From contig CAJFSP010000005.1 of assembly GCA_904419725.1 (NCBI GenBank), positions 36,151 through 100,150 of the forward strand: a stretch of DNA of 64,000 nt, given 5' to 3'. Of the stretch, positions 49,337-58,405 are shown in pieces. The position numbers and the translations under genes were made by a program. A model generated the notes under the pieces. The model was not told where the DNA came from, made no database searches, and saw only the letters and a list, made by a program, of their open reading frames with translations. Source of the DNA: Candidatus Heteroclostridium caecigallinarum (GTDB lineage Bacteria > Bacillota > Clostridia > Christensenellales > CAG-314). Positions within the stretch are counted from its first letter, which is position 1. The number at the start of each line of letters is the position of its first letter.

Positions 49337-50848
49337 ATGGCAGAAAAAACTAAAAAAACCGTTGTCCGCACGCTTCCGCACAACGTCGAGGCGGAACAGT
49401 GCCTTCTGGGCTGCGTGCTGGTGGACGGCGAATTGTCGATGGAAATACTCGCCGGGCTTGACGAGGACGATTTTTATTCCCCGACGCACAGAGTCGTGTG
49501 CCAGGCGATGAAACAGATTTCCAGAACGGGCACGCCGGTGGATTTCGTAACCGTGGCGGACGAACTCAACCGGACGGGGCAGATGACGGCGATAGGCGGG
49601 ATAGGGTATCTGACGACGCTCAACTCGTCGGTGCCGAGTTCCGCCAACTGGAAGTATTATTTCGACATTGTCAAAAAACACGCCGTTATGCGCGGGCTTA
49701 TAAGCACCTGCTCCGCCATAACCGAAAGCGCCTACACGGCGGAAGACGCGCAGCGTACTCTCGCCGAGGCGGAAAGCAGAATTTACAACCTCAACACGCA
49801 GAGCAGCACAGGCGACCTGAAACCGATTTTCGACAGCGTGTCGGAAGTTTTCGGCAAGTTTGAGACTATAAGCAAAAATCCAGACGCGCTCGCGGGCATT
49901 CCGAGCGGCTTCAAACGTCTGGATAAAATGACCAACGGTTTTCACGGAGGCGAACTCATAGTCATCGCCGGCCGCCCCGGTATGGGTAAAACGTCGCTGG
50001 CGATGAACATGGTGGAACACGCCGCGCTTTCAAAAAAATACAGCTGCGCCGTCTTTTCGCTGGAAATGTCGGCGGAAAGCCTGGCGCAAAGGTCTGTCTG
50101 CTCCGTCGCGGGTGTGCCGATGTCGGCGGCGCTGGGCGGCAGGCTGACGCCGCAGCAGTGGCAGAGCCTGTGGAACGCCGGCGAGGGTTTTTCGAGAGCC
50201 AAAATATTCGTGGACGACACGTCCAACATAACGGTGGCGCAGATGCTGTCCAAATGCCGCCGCCTCAAAAGCAAGCACGGTCTGGACATGGTGCTGGTTG
50301 ACTACATACAGCTCATGCAGTCGGACGACCACGCCGCCAAGGAAAACAGGCAGCAGGAAGTGGCGTCAATCAGCCGCGGACTCAAACTCATGGCGCGCGA
50401 ACTCAATGTGCCGGTGCTGGCGCTGTCGCAGCTCAGGCGCGAACAGGCTGCGAACAGGGGCAAGAAACCGCAGCTCAGCGATTTGAGGGAGTCGGGCGCC
50501 ATAGAGCAGGACGCCGACATAGTGCTGATGATTTACAAGCCCGACGAAGAGGGCGAGGCGGAGACCGACGCGCCTTCCACCAGGGTGGAACTTGTCGTGG
50601 CAAAGCACAGAAACGGTCCTTTGGGCGACATACCTATGGACTGGGTGGGCGAAATCGTGCGTTTCCGCGAGGCGGACCCTTATTCGCTGGCTATTACAAA
50701 GCAGTTCAACGAAAACAAGCGCGCCAAAAAGGAAAAGGAAGAAGCAAAAGCCGCAGCGGAGCGAAACGGCTTGGAAGGAGCGGATTTTCCGCCGGACGAG
50801 CCGCCGCCTGAAACGGAAGGCACCGTCATCGACGGAGAAATTTTATAA
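49337..50848 (+). CDS. dnaB: Replicative DNA helicase DnaB
   Basis: A 503-residue hexameric helicase (called DnaC in Bacillus). The N-terminal domain starts with P-H-N-V-E-A-E-Q-(x)-L-L-G; the RecA-like domain has Walker [10 protein letters not shown] near 215, the S-L-E-M-S motif, V-D-Y-I-Q-L-M near 320 and [21 protein letters not shown]. The last 50 residues are a charged, Lys/Glu-rich tail. It is preceded by three DnaA-like boxes, suggesting initiator control. glnS follows after 14 nt. Confidence 0.96.
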   Translation: MAEKTKKTVVRTLPHNVEAEQCLLGCVLVDGELSMEILAGLDEDDFYSPTHRVVCQAMKQISRTGTPVDFVTVADELNRTGQMTAIGGIGYLTTLNSSVPSSANWKYYFDIVKKHAVMRGLISTCSAITESAYTAEDAQRTLAEAESRIYNLNTQSSTGDLKPIFDSVSEVFGKFETISKNPDALAGIPSGFKRLDKMTNGFHGGELIVIAGRPGMGKTSLAMNMVEHAALSKKYSCAVFSLEMSAESLAQRSVCSVAGVPMSAALGGRLTPQQWQSLWNAGEGFSRAKIFVDDTSNITVAQMLSKCRRLKSKHGLDMVLVDYIQLMQSDDHAAKENRQQEVASISRGLKLMARELNVPVLALSQLRREQAANRGKKPQLSDLRESGAIEQDADIVLMIYKPDEEGEAETDAPSTRVELVVAKHRNGPLGDIPMDWVGEIVRFREADPYSLAITKQFNENKRAKKEKEEAKAAAERNGLEGADFPPDEPPPETEGTVIDGEIL

Positions 50849-50862
50849 ATACGGGTCGAGTT

Positions 50863-52497
50863 ATGGAAGAATTGAAAGCCAACAATTTTATCGAGGAAAT
50901 TATCAACAGGGATTTGGAAAGCGGCAAGGTCAAGGAAGTTTACACCCGTTTTCCGCCTGAGCCGAACGGATATCTGCATATCGGGCACGCGAAAAGCCTT
51001 TGCCTCAATTTCGGCATCAAACGCAAGTACAACGGCAAATGCAACCTGCGTTTCGACGACACCAATCCGGTCAAGGAAGACGAGGAATACGTCGAGAGCA
51101 TTAAAGAAGACATCAGGTGGCTGGGTTTCGAGTGGGACAAACTGCTGTTCGCCAGCGATTATTTCGAAGAGATGTATAACTGCGCCGTCACGCTCATAAA
51201 AAAAGGCAAGGCGTTTGTGTGCGATATGTCGGCGGAAGAGATAAGCAGAAACAGAGGGTCGCTGACGGAGCCGGGCAAAGAAAGCCCGTGGCGCAACCGC
51301 AGCGTGGAAGAAAACCTGGATTTATTCGAGCGCATGAAAAACGGCGAGTTCGCCGACGGCGAAAAGGTGCTGAGAGCCAAAATAGACATGGCAAGCCCGA
51401 ACATCAACATGCGCGACCCCGTTATATACCGCATTGTGCACGCCCGTCACCACAACACGGGCGATAAATGGTGCGTCTACCCGATGTATGACCTGGCGCA
51501 TCCGCTGGAAGACGCGATAGAGGGCATTACGCATTCCATCTGCACTCTTGAATTCGAGGACCACCGCCCGCTTTACGACTGGGTGGTGAGAGAGTGCGGG
51601 TGCGAAAACGTGCCTCAGCAGATTGAGTTTGCCAGACTCAACATAACCGACACCGTCATGTCCAAGCGTTTTTTGAAGCGTCTGGTGGACGAAAAAACGG
51701 TGGAAGGCTGGGACGACCCGCGCATGCCTACCATATGCGGCATAAGGCGCAGGGGCTATCCCGCCGCCGCGGTACGCGATTTCTGCGAACGTATAGGCGT
51801 GGCGAAGGCCAACAGTGAGGTGGAGTTTTCCTATCTCGAATCGGTTGTGCGCGAGCATCTCAACCGCGACGCCGACAGGGTCATGGTTGTGACCAATCCG
51901 CTGCTTGTGGAAATAACCAACTATGACGGGCATGAAACGCTGGAAGTGGAAAACAACCCGAACGCGGAGAACAAGACATTCAGACAGGTGAGTTTTTCAA
52001 ACAGAATATACATAGACGGCTCCGACTTTATGGTGTCGCCGCCGCCGAAATATCACAGGCTTTACCAGGGGGCGATGGTGCGGCTCAAAGGCGCGTACAT
52101 CATCAGGTGCGACGAAGCCGTGTTCGACGACAACGGAAACGTCGTCAAACTCAGGTGCAGTTATCTGCCTGAAAGCAAATCCGGGCATGACGGCAGCGGC
52201 GTGAAGGTCAAGGGCGTTATACAGTGGGTGGACGCCGCCAACTGCGACGCGATCACCCTGCGCCGTTTCAAACCGCTTCTCGGCCCGTCTAACGGCGAAA
52301 CCGATTTTATGAGCAGGGTGGACAAAAACAGCGTAAAGACGGAAACGGCTTTCGCCGAAAAAGCGCTGGCTTCCGCCCGCGTTGAAGATAAGTTCCAGTT
52401 TATGCGCATAGGATATTTCGTGAAAGACAAACTCAGCGGCCCGTCCGGCGCCGTGTTCAACGAAATAGTCGGGCTGAAAGACAGTTTCAACAAATAG
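50863..52497 (+). CDS. glnS: Glutaminyl-tRNA synthetase
   Basis: A 544-residue class I synthetase. HIGH reads H-I-G-H at 39-42 in [13 protein letters not shown]; the second signature is V-M-S-K-R near 265; R-F-D-D-T-N-P and D-(x)-A-H-P-L-E-D-A-I-E support GlnRS over GluRS. The C-terminal half is the two-barrel anticodon domain. Many Firmicutes make Gln-tRNA indirectly through GatCAB, so a direct GlnRS is worth noting. It ends in TAG, showing that amber codons work as stops here. Ribosome site is weak; it is likely coupled to dnaB. Confidence 0.94.
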   Translation: MEELKANNFIEEIINRDLESGKVKEVYTRFPPEPNGYLHIGHAKSLCLNFGIKRKYNGKCNLRFDDTNPVKEDEEYVESIKEDIRWLGFEWDKLLFASDYFEEMYNCAVTLIKKGKAFVCDMSAEEISRNRGSLTEPGKESPWRNRSVEENLDLFERMKNGEFADGEKVLRAKIDMASPNINMRDPVIYRIVHARHHNTGDKWCVYPMYDLAHPLEDAIEGITHSICTLEFEDHRPLYDWVVRECGCENVPQQIEFARLNITDTVMSKRFLKRLVDEKTVEGWDDPRMPTICGIRRRGYPAAAVRDFCERIGVAKANSEVEFSYLESVVREHLNRDADRVMVVTNPLLVEITNYDGHETLEVENNPNAENKTFRQVSFSNRIYIDGSDFMVSPPPKYHRLYQGAMVRLKGAYIIRCDEAVFDDNGNVVKLRCSYLPESKSGHDGSGVKVKGVIQWVDAANCDAITLRRFKPLLGPSNGETDFMSRVDKNSVKTETAFAEKALASARVEDKFQFMRIGYFVKDKLSGPSGAVFNEIVGLKDSFNK

Positions 52498-52498
52498 T

Positions 52499-52528
52499 TT
52501 GCTTTGAGCGGGCGTTGTGTGCTATAAT
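52499..52528 (+). promoter_or_regulatory. Promoter of the zinc-ribbon gene pair
   Basis: TTGCTT (52499-52504), 18-bp spacer, TATAAT (52523-52528). Confidence 0.6.
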
Positions 52529-52570
52529 GACGGATAAGAAAACGGCCTGTTACGGTCAATAGGGTATTGT

Positions 52571-53377
52571 ATGAAAAAGTGTCTCGGCTGCGGCGAAATC
52601 AACGATAACGAAACGATGTTCTGCGTGAATTGCGGAAATTCCGAATTCGAGGAAATCGCTTCCGTCACCTGCCCCAACTGCAAAGCGGAAGTAAGGGCGG
52701 GCGCCGAGTTCTGCACGGAGTGCGGTTCGAGGCTGCCCGGCGTGACGGTTGAGGAAGCCCGCAGGGGGCAGGACGCCGAAAGCGAAACTTTCGACTGCCC
52801 GCACTGCAACAACGCTATACCCGTAACCAGCGTATACTGCCCTTATTGCGGACAGGAAGTCAACAACTTTACCACAAACAGAAAAGTCAAAAAATATATA
52901 TGTCCCAACTGCGGCCAACCCAACGACGTCAACGCACGGTTTTGCAGTTATTGTTTTTTCGACCTGGACGGCGCCGCCGTCAGGGAGATGACGATAGTCG
53001 TCAAACCGAGAGAAAACGACAACGTCAAACTGCTCCAATGCGTGCTGGTCAGCGAAGAGGACCCGCAGGGGCAGGTGATTTGTCCGGGGTGTCAGGCGCT
53101 CAACCCGCTGGAAAGCGAGTACTGCGTGAAATGCGGCCAGAGCCTCATTGTGGACGTGCCGAAAAAATATTGTTTTGTGTGCGGCGCCGAAAACGCCGCC
53201 AACGCCAAATTCTGCGTCAACTGCAAATATCAGTTCGACGCGCCGCCGTCGCACAGGTATAACTGGACCTGCGCCTGCGGCTTCGAAAACGATTCGGACG
53301 CCGATTTCTGCGCTTATTGCGGCAGACCGCGCGGCGGCGTCATGACGCAATCCGATGTGAAAAGCGGAGGCAGATGA
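52571..53377 (+). CDS. Protein of seven tandem zinc ribbons
   Basis: A 268-residue protein made almost entirely of C-x2-C pairs. Successive ribbons begin C-L-G-C, C-P-N-C, C-P-H-C, C-P-N-C, C-P-G-C, C-F-V-C and C-A-C, each followed about 15 residues later by a second pair such as C-V-N-C or C-A-Y-C. A linker of roughly 30 residues separates ribbons four and five. It has no signal peptide or membrane segment. Such proteins often bridge partners or sense metal, but no function is established. Its stop overlaps the start of the next zinc-ribbon gene. Confidence 0.75.
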   Translation: MKKCLGCGEINDNETMFCVNCGNSEFEEIASVTCPNCKAEVRAGAEFCTECGSRLPGVTVEEARRGQDAESETFDCPHCNNAIPVTSVYCPYCGQEVNNFTTNRKVKKYICPNCGQPNDVNARFCSYCFFDLDGAAVREMTIVVKPRENDNVKLLQCVLVSEEDPQGQVICPGCQALNPLESEYCVKCGQSLIVDVPKKYCFVCGAENAANAKFCVNCKYQFDAPPSHRYNWTCACGFENDSDADFCAYCGRPRGGVMTQSDVKSGGR

Positions 53378-54498
53378 TGAACCAGAACAACTACAACGTG
53401 TGCGGAAGGTGCGGCAGCGCCAATCCTCTTTCCGCCAGATATTGTTATCAGTGCGGCTTCGAACTCAAAAGTCCCGAGGCGCCGGTCGTGTGCACAAAAT
53501 GCAACACCGTAAACCCGGGGTCGGCCAATTTCTGCAAACGCTGCGGCAGCAAACTGCCCAAAGCGCAGTCAAAGGTTATCTGTCCGCAGTGCAGTGCCGC
53601 CAATAACGCCGAAAGCACTTACTGCTCAAATTGCGGCTACGATTTCACGACGCATACGATGCCGCCGTCAGTCGCGGCGCGGCAGATTTCACAGGCCGCC
53701 GCCACCGACGTAATGGTGACCAAAGCGGCGCCGCCGCCCGACCTTTCGAAAAAAGAAAAACGCCGTCTTAAACGCGAAGAGGAAGAAAGGGCGTACAAAG
53801 AGGCGTACGAGGCGAAAAAAGCCGCAAAACTCCAAAAGAAACAGGAAAAACAGCTTAAAAAGCAGCGCGCCGCCGCGCAGACCGTCGTTCAGCCTATGTC
53901 GGCGCCGCAGTATCAATATGTGCCGCCTATGGCGACGGTTCAGCCAATGGCTCAGTACGCCGCCGAACCCGTCAGAACACGGCCCAACAGGCGCTGGGCG
54001 AATATCGTCTGCCTGATAGTGGCGCTCGTCGGACTGTATCTTATACTTTATCCGGCGCAGATCGCGATAAACGGGTTCAGCACTTATCTCGGACTGTACG
54101 CCGACCAGGGCATTGCCGTGCAACTGACAGGCTGGGACGTCATTATCGCCTGCCTCGCCAATTTCACGGGCGGCGTATCGTTCTTGTCGGACGCGGTCGC
54201 GAACAGCGGAAACGTTTTCAACTCTTTTGACATATACGTTACCGCGGTTGTCACCGTTGCCGCCGCATTGTCGCTGCTGGTGTACGTCGTCGCGAAAATC
54301 GTCGGCGTCTGCACGGGGAAAAGGCACAACGGCGTTGACGGCTGGGCACTGTTTATGACCATAGCGCTGCTTGCTCTGTCGCTGTCGGTGTATTTCCTCA
54401 ATTTCACCGCGATAGAGTTTTCGGAAAACGTGTTCATATTCCCGGCGGTGTTCCTGCTCATCACCGTTTTCAACTCGGGCAGACGGTACGACAGATAA
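53377..54498 (+). CDS. Zinc-ribbon membrane protein with charged coiled-coil linker
   Basis: A 373-residue protein. Residues 1-85 hold three zinc ribbons (C-G-R-C/C-Y-Q-C, C-T-K-C/C-K-R-C, C-P-Q-C/C-S-N-C). Residues 115-165 are a Lys/Glu/Ala-rich predicted coiled coil, then a Gln/Pro/Met-rich stretch, and residues 205-370 have four hydrophobic membrane segments. The ribbons should face the cytoplasm. The ATG at 53377 is 6 nt after CGGAGG; 53374 is an alternative. It is translationally linked to the seven-ribbon protein, so they probably interact. Confidence 0.75.
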   Translation: MNQNNYNVCGRCGSANPLSARYCYQCGFELKSPEAPVVCTKCNTVNPGSANFCKRCGSKLPKAQSKVICPQCSAANNAESTYCSNCGYDFTTHTMPPSVAARQISQAAATDVMVTKAAPPPDLSKKEKRRLKREEEERAYKEAYEAKKAAKLQKKQEKQLKKQRAAAQTVVQPMSAPQYQYVPPMATVQPMAQYAAEPVRTRPNRRWANIVCLIVALVGLYLILYPAQIAINGFSTYLGLYADQGIAVQLTGWDVIIACLANFTGGVSFLSDAVANSGNVFNSFDIYVTAVVTVAAALSLLVYVVAKIVGVCTGKRHNGVDGWALFMTIALLALSLSVYFLNFTAIEFSENVFIFPAVFLLITVFNSGRRYDR

Positions 54499-54513
54499 AA
54501 CTGAAACAAACGG

Positions 54514-54545
54514 AAAAATTTGAAACTTCGGTTTCAAATTTTTTT
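54514..54545 (+). terminator. Terminator of the zinc-ribbon operon
   Basis: AAAAATTTGAAAC, TTCG tetraloop, GTTTCAAATTTTT. Confidence 0.88.
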
Positions 54546-54579
54546 GCCGAATACCAACTATAAACCAAAGGAAAATATC

Positions 54580-56367
54580 ATGGAAAAAATCACTTCAAAA
54601 GATTTGCGCAGTTTGTATCTTAACTTTTTCGCCGAAAAAGGCCACGCCGTAATCAGGAGCGCCAGCCTTATTCCGGAAAACGACCCGACGGTGCTTTTCA
54701 CCACCGCCGGCATGCATCCGCTCACGCCTTATCTGCTGGGGCAGAAACACCCTGCCGGCAACAGGCTGACCGACGTCCAGAAATGCGTGCGCACAGGCGA
54801 CATCGACGAAGTCGGCGACGCTTCGCACTGCACGTTTTTCGAAATGCTGGGCAACTGGTCGCTGGGCGACTATTTCAAGAAAGAAGCGATACACTGGAGT
54901 TATGAATTTCTGACAAGCGAAAAATATCTCGGCATACCGAAAGAACGCCTCGCCGTGTCGGTTTTCGCCGGCGACGACGACGCCCCGAGAGACGAGGAAA
55001 GCGCCGATATATGGATGGAATGCGGCCTTAAACCCGAACAGATATTTTATCTGCCAAAGAAAAACAACTGGTGGGGTCCCGCCGGAATAACGGGGCCTTG
55101 CGGTCCCGACACCGAAATGTTTTTCGACACGGGCAAACCTAAATGCTCGGACGGATGCGGACCGCAGTGCGACTGCGGCAAATATCTGGAAATCTGGAAC
55201 GACGTCTTTATGCAGTACAACAAGAAAGAAGACGGTTCCTTCGAGCCGCTCAGACAGAAAAACGTCGACACGGGCATGGGTCTGGAAAGAACGGTGTGCG
55301 TCATCAACGGTCTGGGCAGCGTTTACGAAACCGACGTGTTCGAAGGGGCAATCAGGTGCATCGAAAGTCTGTCGGGCAAAAAATACGGTATTGGCGACGA
55401 AACGACAAGAGCCATACGCATAGTTGCCGACCATGTAAGGACTGCCACCTTTATGCTGGGCGACCAGATAGGTGTTACGCCGTCCAACGTCGACCAGGGC
55501 TATGTGCTGCGCAGGCTTATCCGCCGCGCCATAAGGTTTATGCGCTCGCTGGGCATAGGCAAAGGCGAAATGGTGAAACTCGCCGCCCATTATGTGGATT
55601 TCTACGCCGAAGTTTATCCTGAACTTGCCGAAAACAGGCAGAAAATCATGGACGAACTGACCAAGGAAGAAGAAAAATTCAGCCGCGCTCTCGAACAGGG
55701 CACCAAAGAGTTTGAAAGAGCCGCCGCCAAAGCGCAGAACGGCGTGATAGACGGTCAGACGGCTTTCCGCCTTTACGATACGTTCGGTTTTCCGATTGAA
55801 ATGACGGTGGAATTCGCCAAGGAAAAGGGGCTTGCCGTCGATACGGAAGGTTTCAGTGAAAAGTTCGCCGAGCATCAGAAAAAATCGCAGCTTGGCAGCG
55901 AGCAGCGCTTTAAGGGCGGTCTCGCCGACCACAGCGAAAAGACGACTAAACTGCACACGGCAACCCACCTGTTGCAGGCGGCGCTCAGAAAAGTGCTGGG
56001 CGATGAAGTCGCGCAGAAGGGCAGCAATATCACCGAGGAAAGGCTGCGCTTCGACTTTTCTTTCTCCCGCCCGATGACAAAAGAAGAAATAGCCGAAACG
56101 CAGAAACTTGTCAACGAGGCCATTCAGCGCAAAATGCCGATTACTTGTGAGGAAATGACGGTGGAAGAAGCCAAGGCGCAGGGCGCGATAGGCCTCTTCG
56201 GCGACAAATACGGAGAAGTCGTCAAGGTTTACACCATGGGCGATTTTTCCAAGGAAATATGCGGCGGCCCGCACGCCTCCAACACGGGAGACCTCGGCGA
56301 GTTTGTCATAACAAAAGAGCAGTCTTCCAGCAGCGGCGTGAGAAGAATAAAGGCGGAACTCAGGTAA
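54580..56367 (+). CDS. alaS: Alanyl-tRNA synthetase lacking the C-terminal C-Ala domain
   Basis: A 595-residue AlaRS; bacterial AlaRS is usually about 870. The catalytic domain has F-F-(x)-(x)-K-G-H, T-T-A-G-M, R-(x)-G-D-I-D-E-V-G and G-M-G-L-E-R. The editing domain is present with H-T-A-T-H at 459-463 and C-G-G-P-H at 561-565. The protein then ends after the editing domain, with no oligomerisation/C-Ala region. The gene stops cleanly before a strong terminator, so this is not an edge or frameshift effect. AAAGGA precedes the ATG at 54580. Confidence 0.93.
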   Translation: MEKITSKDLRSLYLNFFAEKGHAVIRSASLIPENDPTVLFTTAGMHPLTPYLLGQKHPAGNRLTDVQKCVRTGDIDEVGDASHCTFFEMLGNWSLGDYFKKEAIHWSYEFLTSEKYLGIPKERLAVSVFAGDDDAPRDEESADIWMECGLKPEQIFYLPKKNNWWGPAGITGPCGPDTEMFFDTGKPKCSDGCGPQCDCGKYLEIWNDVFMQYNKKEDGSFEPLRQKNVDTGMGLERTVCVINGLGSVYETDVFEGAIRCIESLSGKKYGIGDETTRAIRIVADHVRTATFMLGDQIGVTPSNVDQGYVLRRLIRRAIRFMRSLGIGKGEMVKLAAHYVDFYAEVYPELAENRQKIMDELTKEEEKFSRALEQGTKEFERAAAKAQNGVIDGQTAFRLYDTFGFPIEMTVEFAKEKGLAVDTEGFSEKFAEHQKKSQLGSEQRFKGGLADHSEKTTKLHTATHLLQAALRKVLGDEVAQKGSNITEERLRFDFSFSRPMTKEEIAETQKLVNEAIQRKMPITCEEMTVEEAKAQGAIGLFGDKYGEVVKVYTMGDFSKEICGGPHASNTGDLGEFVITKEQSSSSGVRRIKAELR

Positions 56368-56376
56368 AAACGTAAA

Positions 56377-56407
56377 AAAAAGGACGGATTTAATATCCGT
56401 CCTTTTT
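56377..56407. terminator. Bidirectional terminator between alaS and the XRE gene
   Basis: AAAAAGGACGGAT (56377-56389) pairs with ATCCGTCCTTTTT (56395-56407). Confidence 0.9.
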
Positions 56408-56411
56408 GGTC

Positions 56412-56654
56412 TTATAAATCTTCAATATTGTCCGGGTCGAAGAGCGGCGAGGCGAAAAACTCCGACAGCGTCATGTCGAACGCGAAGGCTATGCGCGTTA
56501 CGTTTGACAACTCGACGTCTTTCGCGGCGCATTTGATTATGTTGGTGAAAGTGGTGTATGGCATTGCCGTCTTTTTGCAAAAGGCGTATCTGGTCATTCC
56601 GCTTTCTTTGAGCAGCTGCTGTGTTCTTTTGGCTATTGCCTGATTGAGTTTCAT
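56412..56654 (-). CDS. XRE-family helix-turn-helix regulator
   Basis: An 80-residue Cro/C1-type DNA-binding protein. The helix-turn-helix spans about 20-45 (S-G-M-T-R-Y-A-F-C-K-K-T-A-M-P-Y-T-T-F-T), and the C-terminal part includes V-T-R-I-A-F-A-F-D-M-T-L-S-E-F-F. I chose the ATG at 56654; the longer frame back to 56696 runs through its own -10 element (TATAAT, 56664-56659, only 4 nt upstream). It is transcribed away from the 56747 gene with a palindrome between them, so autoregulation is likely. Confidence 0.82.
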   Translation of the reverse strand: MKLNQAIAKRTQQLLKESGMTRYAFCKKTAMPYTTFTNIIKCAAKDVELSNVTRIAFAFDMTLSEFFASPLFDPDNIEDL

Positions 56655-56686
56655 TTGTATTATAGTAACAAAGTCGCGACAGTAAA

Positions 56687-56708
56687 ATATCGCCATATAT
56701 GGTGATAT
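56687..56708. promoter_or_regulatory. 22-bp palindromic operator
   Basis: ATATCGCCATA (56687-56697) and TATGGTGATAT (56698-56708) are inverse repeats with one mismatched pair. The site lies between the -35 regions of the divergent XRE and 56747 promoters, an ideal place for the XRE regulator to repress both. Confidence 0.65.
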
Positions 56709-56710
56709 AA

Positions 56711-56740
56711 TTGACTTATTTGGCGGAATGATGTTAAAAT
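56711..56740 (+). promoter_or_regulatory. Promoter of the 56747 gene, predicting a leaderless mRNA
   Basis: TTGACT (56711-56716), 18-bp spacer, extended TGT plus TAAAAT (56735-56740). The ATG at 56747 begins 6 nt later, and there is no ribosome-binding site. Confidence 0.65.
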
Positions 56741-56746
56741 CAGGTC

Positions 56747-57088
56747 ATGGAATTGTTACCTGACGATTTGCTGCGCAGATTTTTCCGCGAAAACGGCATT
56801 GTGCTCTCCGCCGTAAAACGAAACGGAGGTGGACAGTATGTTGTGCCGGAGGACGAAAAAGACAGGGCAGCGCTTCCGGAAGAGATAGCCGACGCGCTCA
56901 ACAGGCTGTATTTTTCTTCCGCAGACTGCGTTTCTTACATTGAAAGCCTTTTTGAAAAAAAACAACGGAAAACGGAACCGGTAACGGTTCCGTTTTTTTA
57001 CGCCGTCGGCAGTCTGCCGAGACTGGTGTTGTCTGTCTGCCTGTCGCGCAGGTCTTTGACGGGGTTGACGCCCGTTTCGAAACGGTAA
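56747..57088 (+). CDS. Small protein of unknown function, probable frameshift at an A8 run
   Basis: A short acidic protein with no recognised domain. As read, the frame is 113 codons and runs through a terminator and into the opposite strand of the ferritin-like gene, which is unlikely. If the run of eight A at 56955-56962 had seven, the frame would end at TAA 56982-56984 in the terminator loop, giving about 78 residues. This could be a sequencing error, a mutation or transcript slippage. It is divergent from the XRE regulator, shares its operator, and is probably controlled by it. Confidence 0.5.
   Translation: MELLPDDLLRRFFRENGIVLSAVKRNGGGQYVVPEDEKDRAALPEEIADALNRLYFSSADCVSYIESLFEKKQRKTEPVTVPFFYAVGSLPRLVLSVCLSRRSLTGLTPVSKR
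56968..57000. terminator. Bidirectional terminator between convergent genes
   Basis: AAACGGAACCG, GTAA loop, CGGTTCCGTTT (56970-56995), then T4. Confidence 0.88.
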
Positions 57089-58254
57089 TCTTTGCCGTGC
57101 CTGTTCATATAATCCTGAGTGATTTTGTGGCTTGCCACGTTGTTTACGTTGGACGTGTTGACTTTGCGCTGGTAGGAAAAGAAGTCTGCCGATTTCGGAA
57201 GTTTGTTTATGTTGACGTAACTTTCCCTGTCGGCGGTGTTGTTTACCGTTTTGGCCAGCACCTTGCGGACATATTCGATGTTGGAGCCTAGTTTGACGAG
57301 TTCTGGAAAATCGCCGTTCGGGATAACTTCGCGCCAGTCTTTTTTGTCGGTTTTCCTGAGCAGTTCCGCCGCTTTGTGCAGGTGGATTATTTCCTGGTCA
57401 AGGCATCTTTCCCAAATCTTTTTGACGAGCGGGTCGCTTTCGTCCTCATACATGGAGTAGTAGAGATAGCACTCCACATATTCGTGCATGAGACAACTTT
57501 CCGACGGGGTGCTGTCCACGGGGATAAGACTGCCGTACTGCGTGACGTGCTGCTCTTCCACCATGCCGATTTCGGTGTAGAGTTTTCTGCCGTAGTCGTT
57601 TTTGTAAAACGCGCCCAGGTTCATATAGTAGTTCATCGTCTGCTGTTCCGCCGCCGTGATGATGTGTGTGTCGAGCAGGGTGGCGAAATCGGCGGTTTTG
57701 CCGTCAAGCGGCTGTTTTACCTCGTCCATAGGGTGGCGGTGGTGTGCAATGGTTGGGCGCCCCGGCATAATTTCGGTGTATCTGCCCACCAGTTTTTCGG
57801 CGTGGATGTCGCTGTCGTTTTCCAGCAGTTCGGCATAGCGGTACAGATGGTCGAAATCTTCCAGCAGGGCGAAGTCGAGCGCCGCTTTGACGTGTTTGTC
57901 TTTGCTTCTTTGCGCCATGAACGCCGTCAAATCCACGGCGAGCTGTTCATAGGCGATGGTGGTTTCCAGCTGCGTTTCGTCAGCCGGTTTAAGCGCCGCG
58001 ATCATTTTTTGCTGCTGCTGTTCGCTCTTGCGTATAAACGCCAGTTCGCGCCTGACGTCATTGTCGCCGCACATGCGCTGCGTTTGGTGCCCGTGCCACA
58101 CGGCTTCGTATTCGGTGCCGTTCATCAGAATTATTCTGGCTTTGGTGTAAGGCGACACCTCGTTTTTGTCATACGGTTTCGGCGCCAGTTCTTTCCAGTC
58201 CATAAACAGATTTTCCGCTTTGCCCGGCTTCTGGCAAAAAGGGTTGAAACTCAT
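56998..58254 (-). CDS. Ferritin-like helical protein of unknown function
   Basis: A 418-residue soluble protein. From about residue 95 it has long amphipathic helices with diiron-type motifs: T-T-I-A-Y-E-Q-L-A, L-E-D-F-D-H-L-Y-R-Y-A-E-L-L, E-E-Q-H-V-T-Q, H-E-Y-V-E-C-Y-L-Y-Y and D-Q-E-I-I-H-L-H. The spacing of E and E-x2-H motifs is like ferritin or rubrerythrin folds, here apparently in a larger or doubled form. A role in iron or oxidant handling is inferred. AGGAGG precedes the ATG. It has no rubredoxin domain. Confidence 0.6.
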   Translation of the reverse strand: MSFNPFCQKPGKAENLFMDWKELAPKPYDKNEVSPYTKARIILMNGTEYEAVWHGHQTQRMCGDNDVRRELAFIRKSEQQQQKMIAALKPADETQLETTIAYEQLAVDLTAFMAQRSKDKHVKAALDFALLEDFDHLYRYAELLENDSDIHAEKLVGRYTEIMPGRPTIAHHRHPMDEVKQPLDGKTADFATLLDTHIITAAEQQTMNYYMNLGAFYKNDYGRKLYTEIGMVEEQHVTQYGSLIPVDSTPSESCLMHEYVECYLYYSMYEDESDPLVKKIWERCLDQEIIHLHKAAELLRKTDKKDWREVIPNGDFPELVKLGSNIEYVRKVLAKTVNNTADRESYVNINKLPKSADFFSYQRKVNTSNVNNVASHKITQDYMNRHGKDYRFETGVNPVKDLRDRQTDNTSLGRLPTA

Positions 58255-58351
58255 TCTGATATCCTCCTGTTTTTGCCGATTATCCCCAAACGCGGCGGTT
58301 TTATGCGTATTTATTATTTTTTTATCAATGTGCCCCGCCGCGGTTTATTTA

Positions 58352-58380
58352 TTGCAAAAAAATACAAAGTGCTCTATAAT
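58352..58380 (+). promoter_or_regulatory. GtrA gene promoter
   Basis: TTGCAA (58352-58357), 17-bp spacer, TATAAT (58375-58380). Confidence 0.7.
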
Positions 58381-58405
58381 TTCATTATTAGCAAGGAGGT
58401 GCCGA

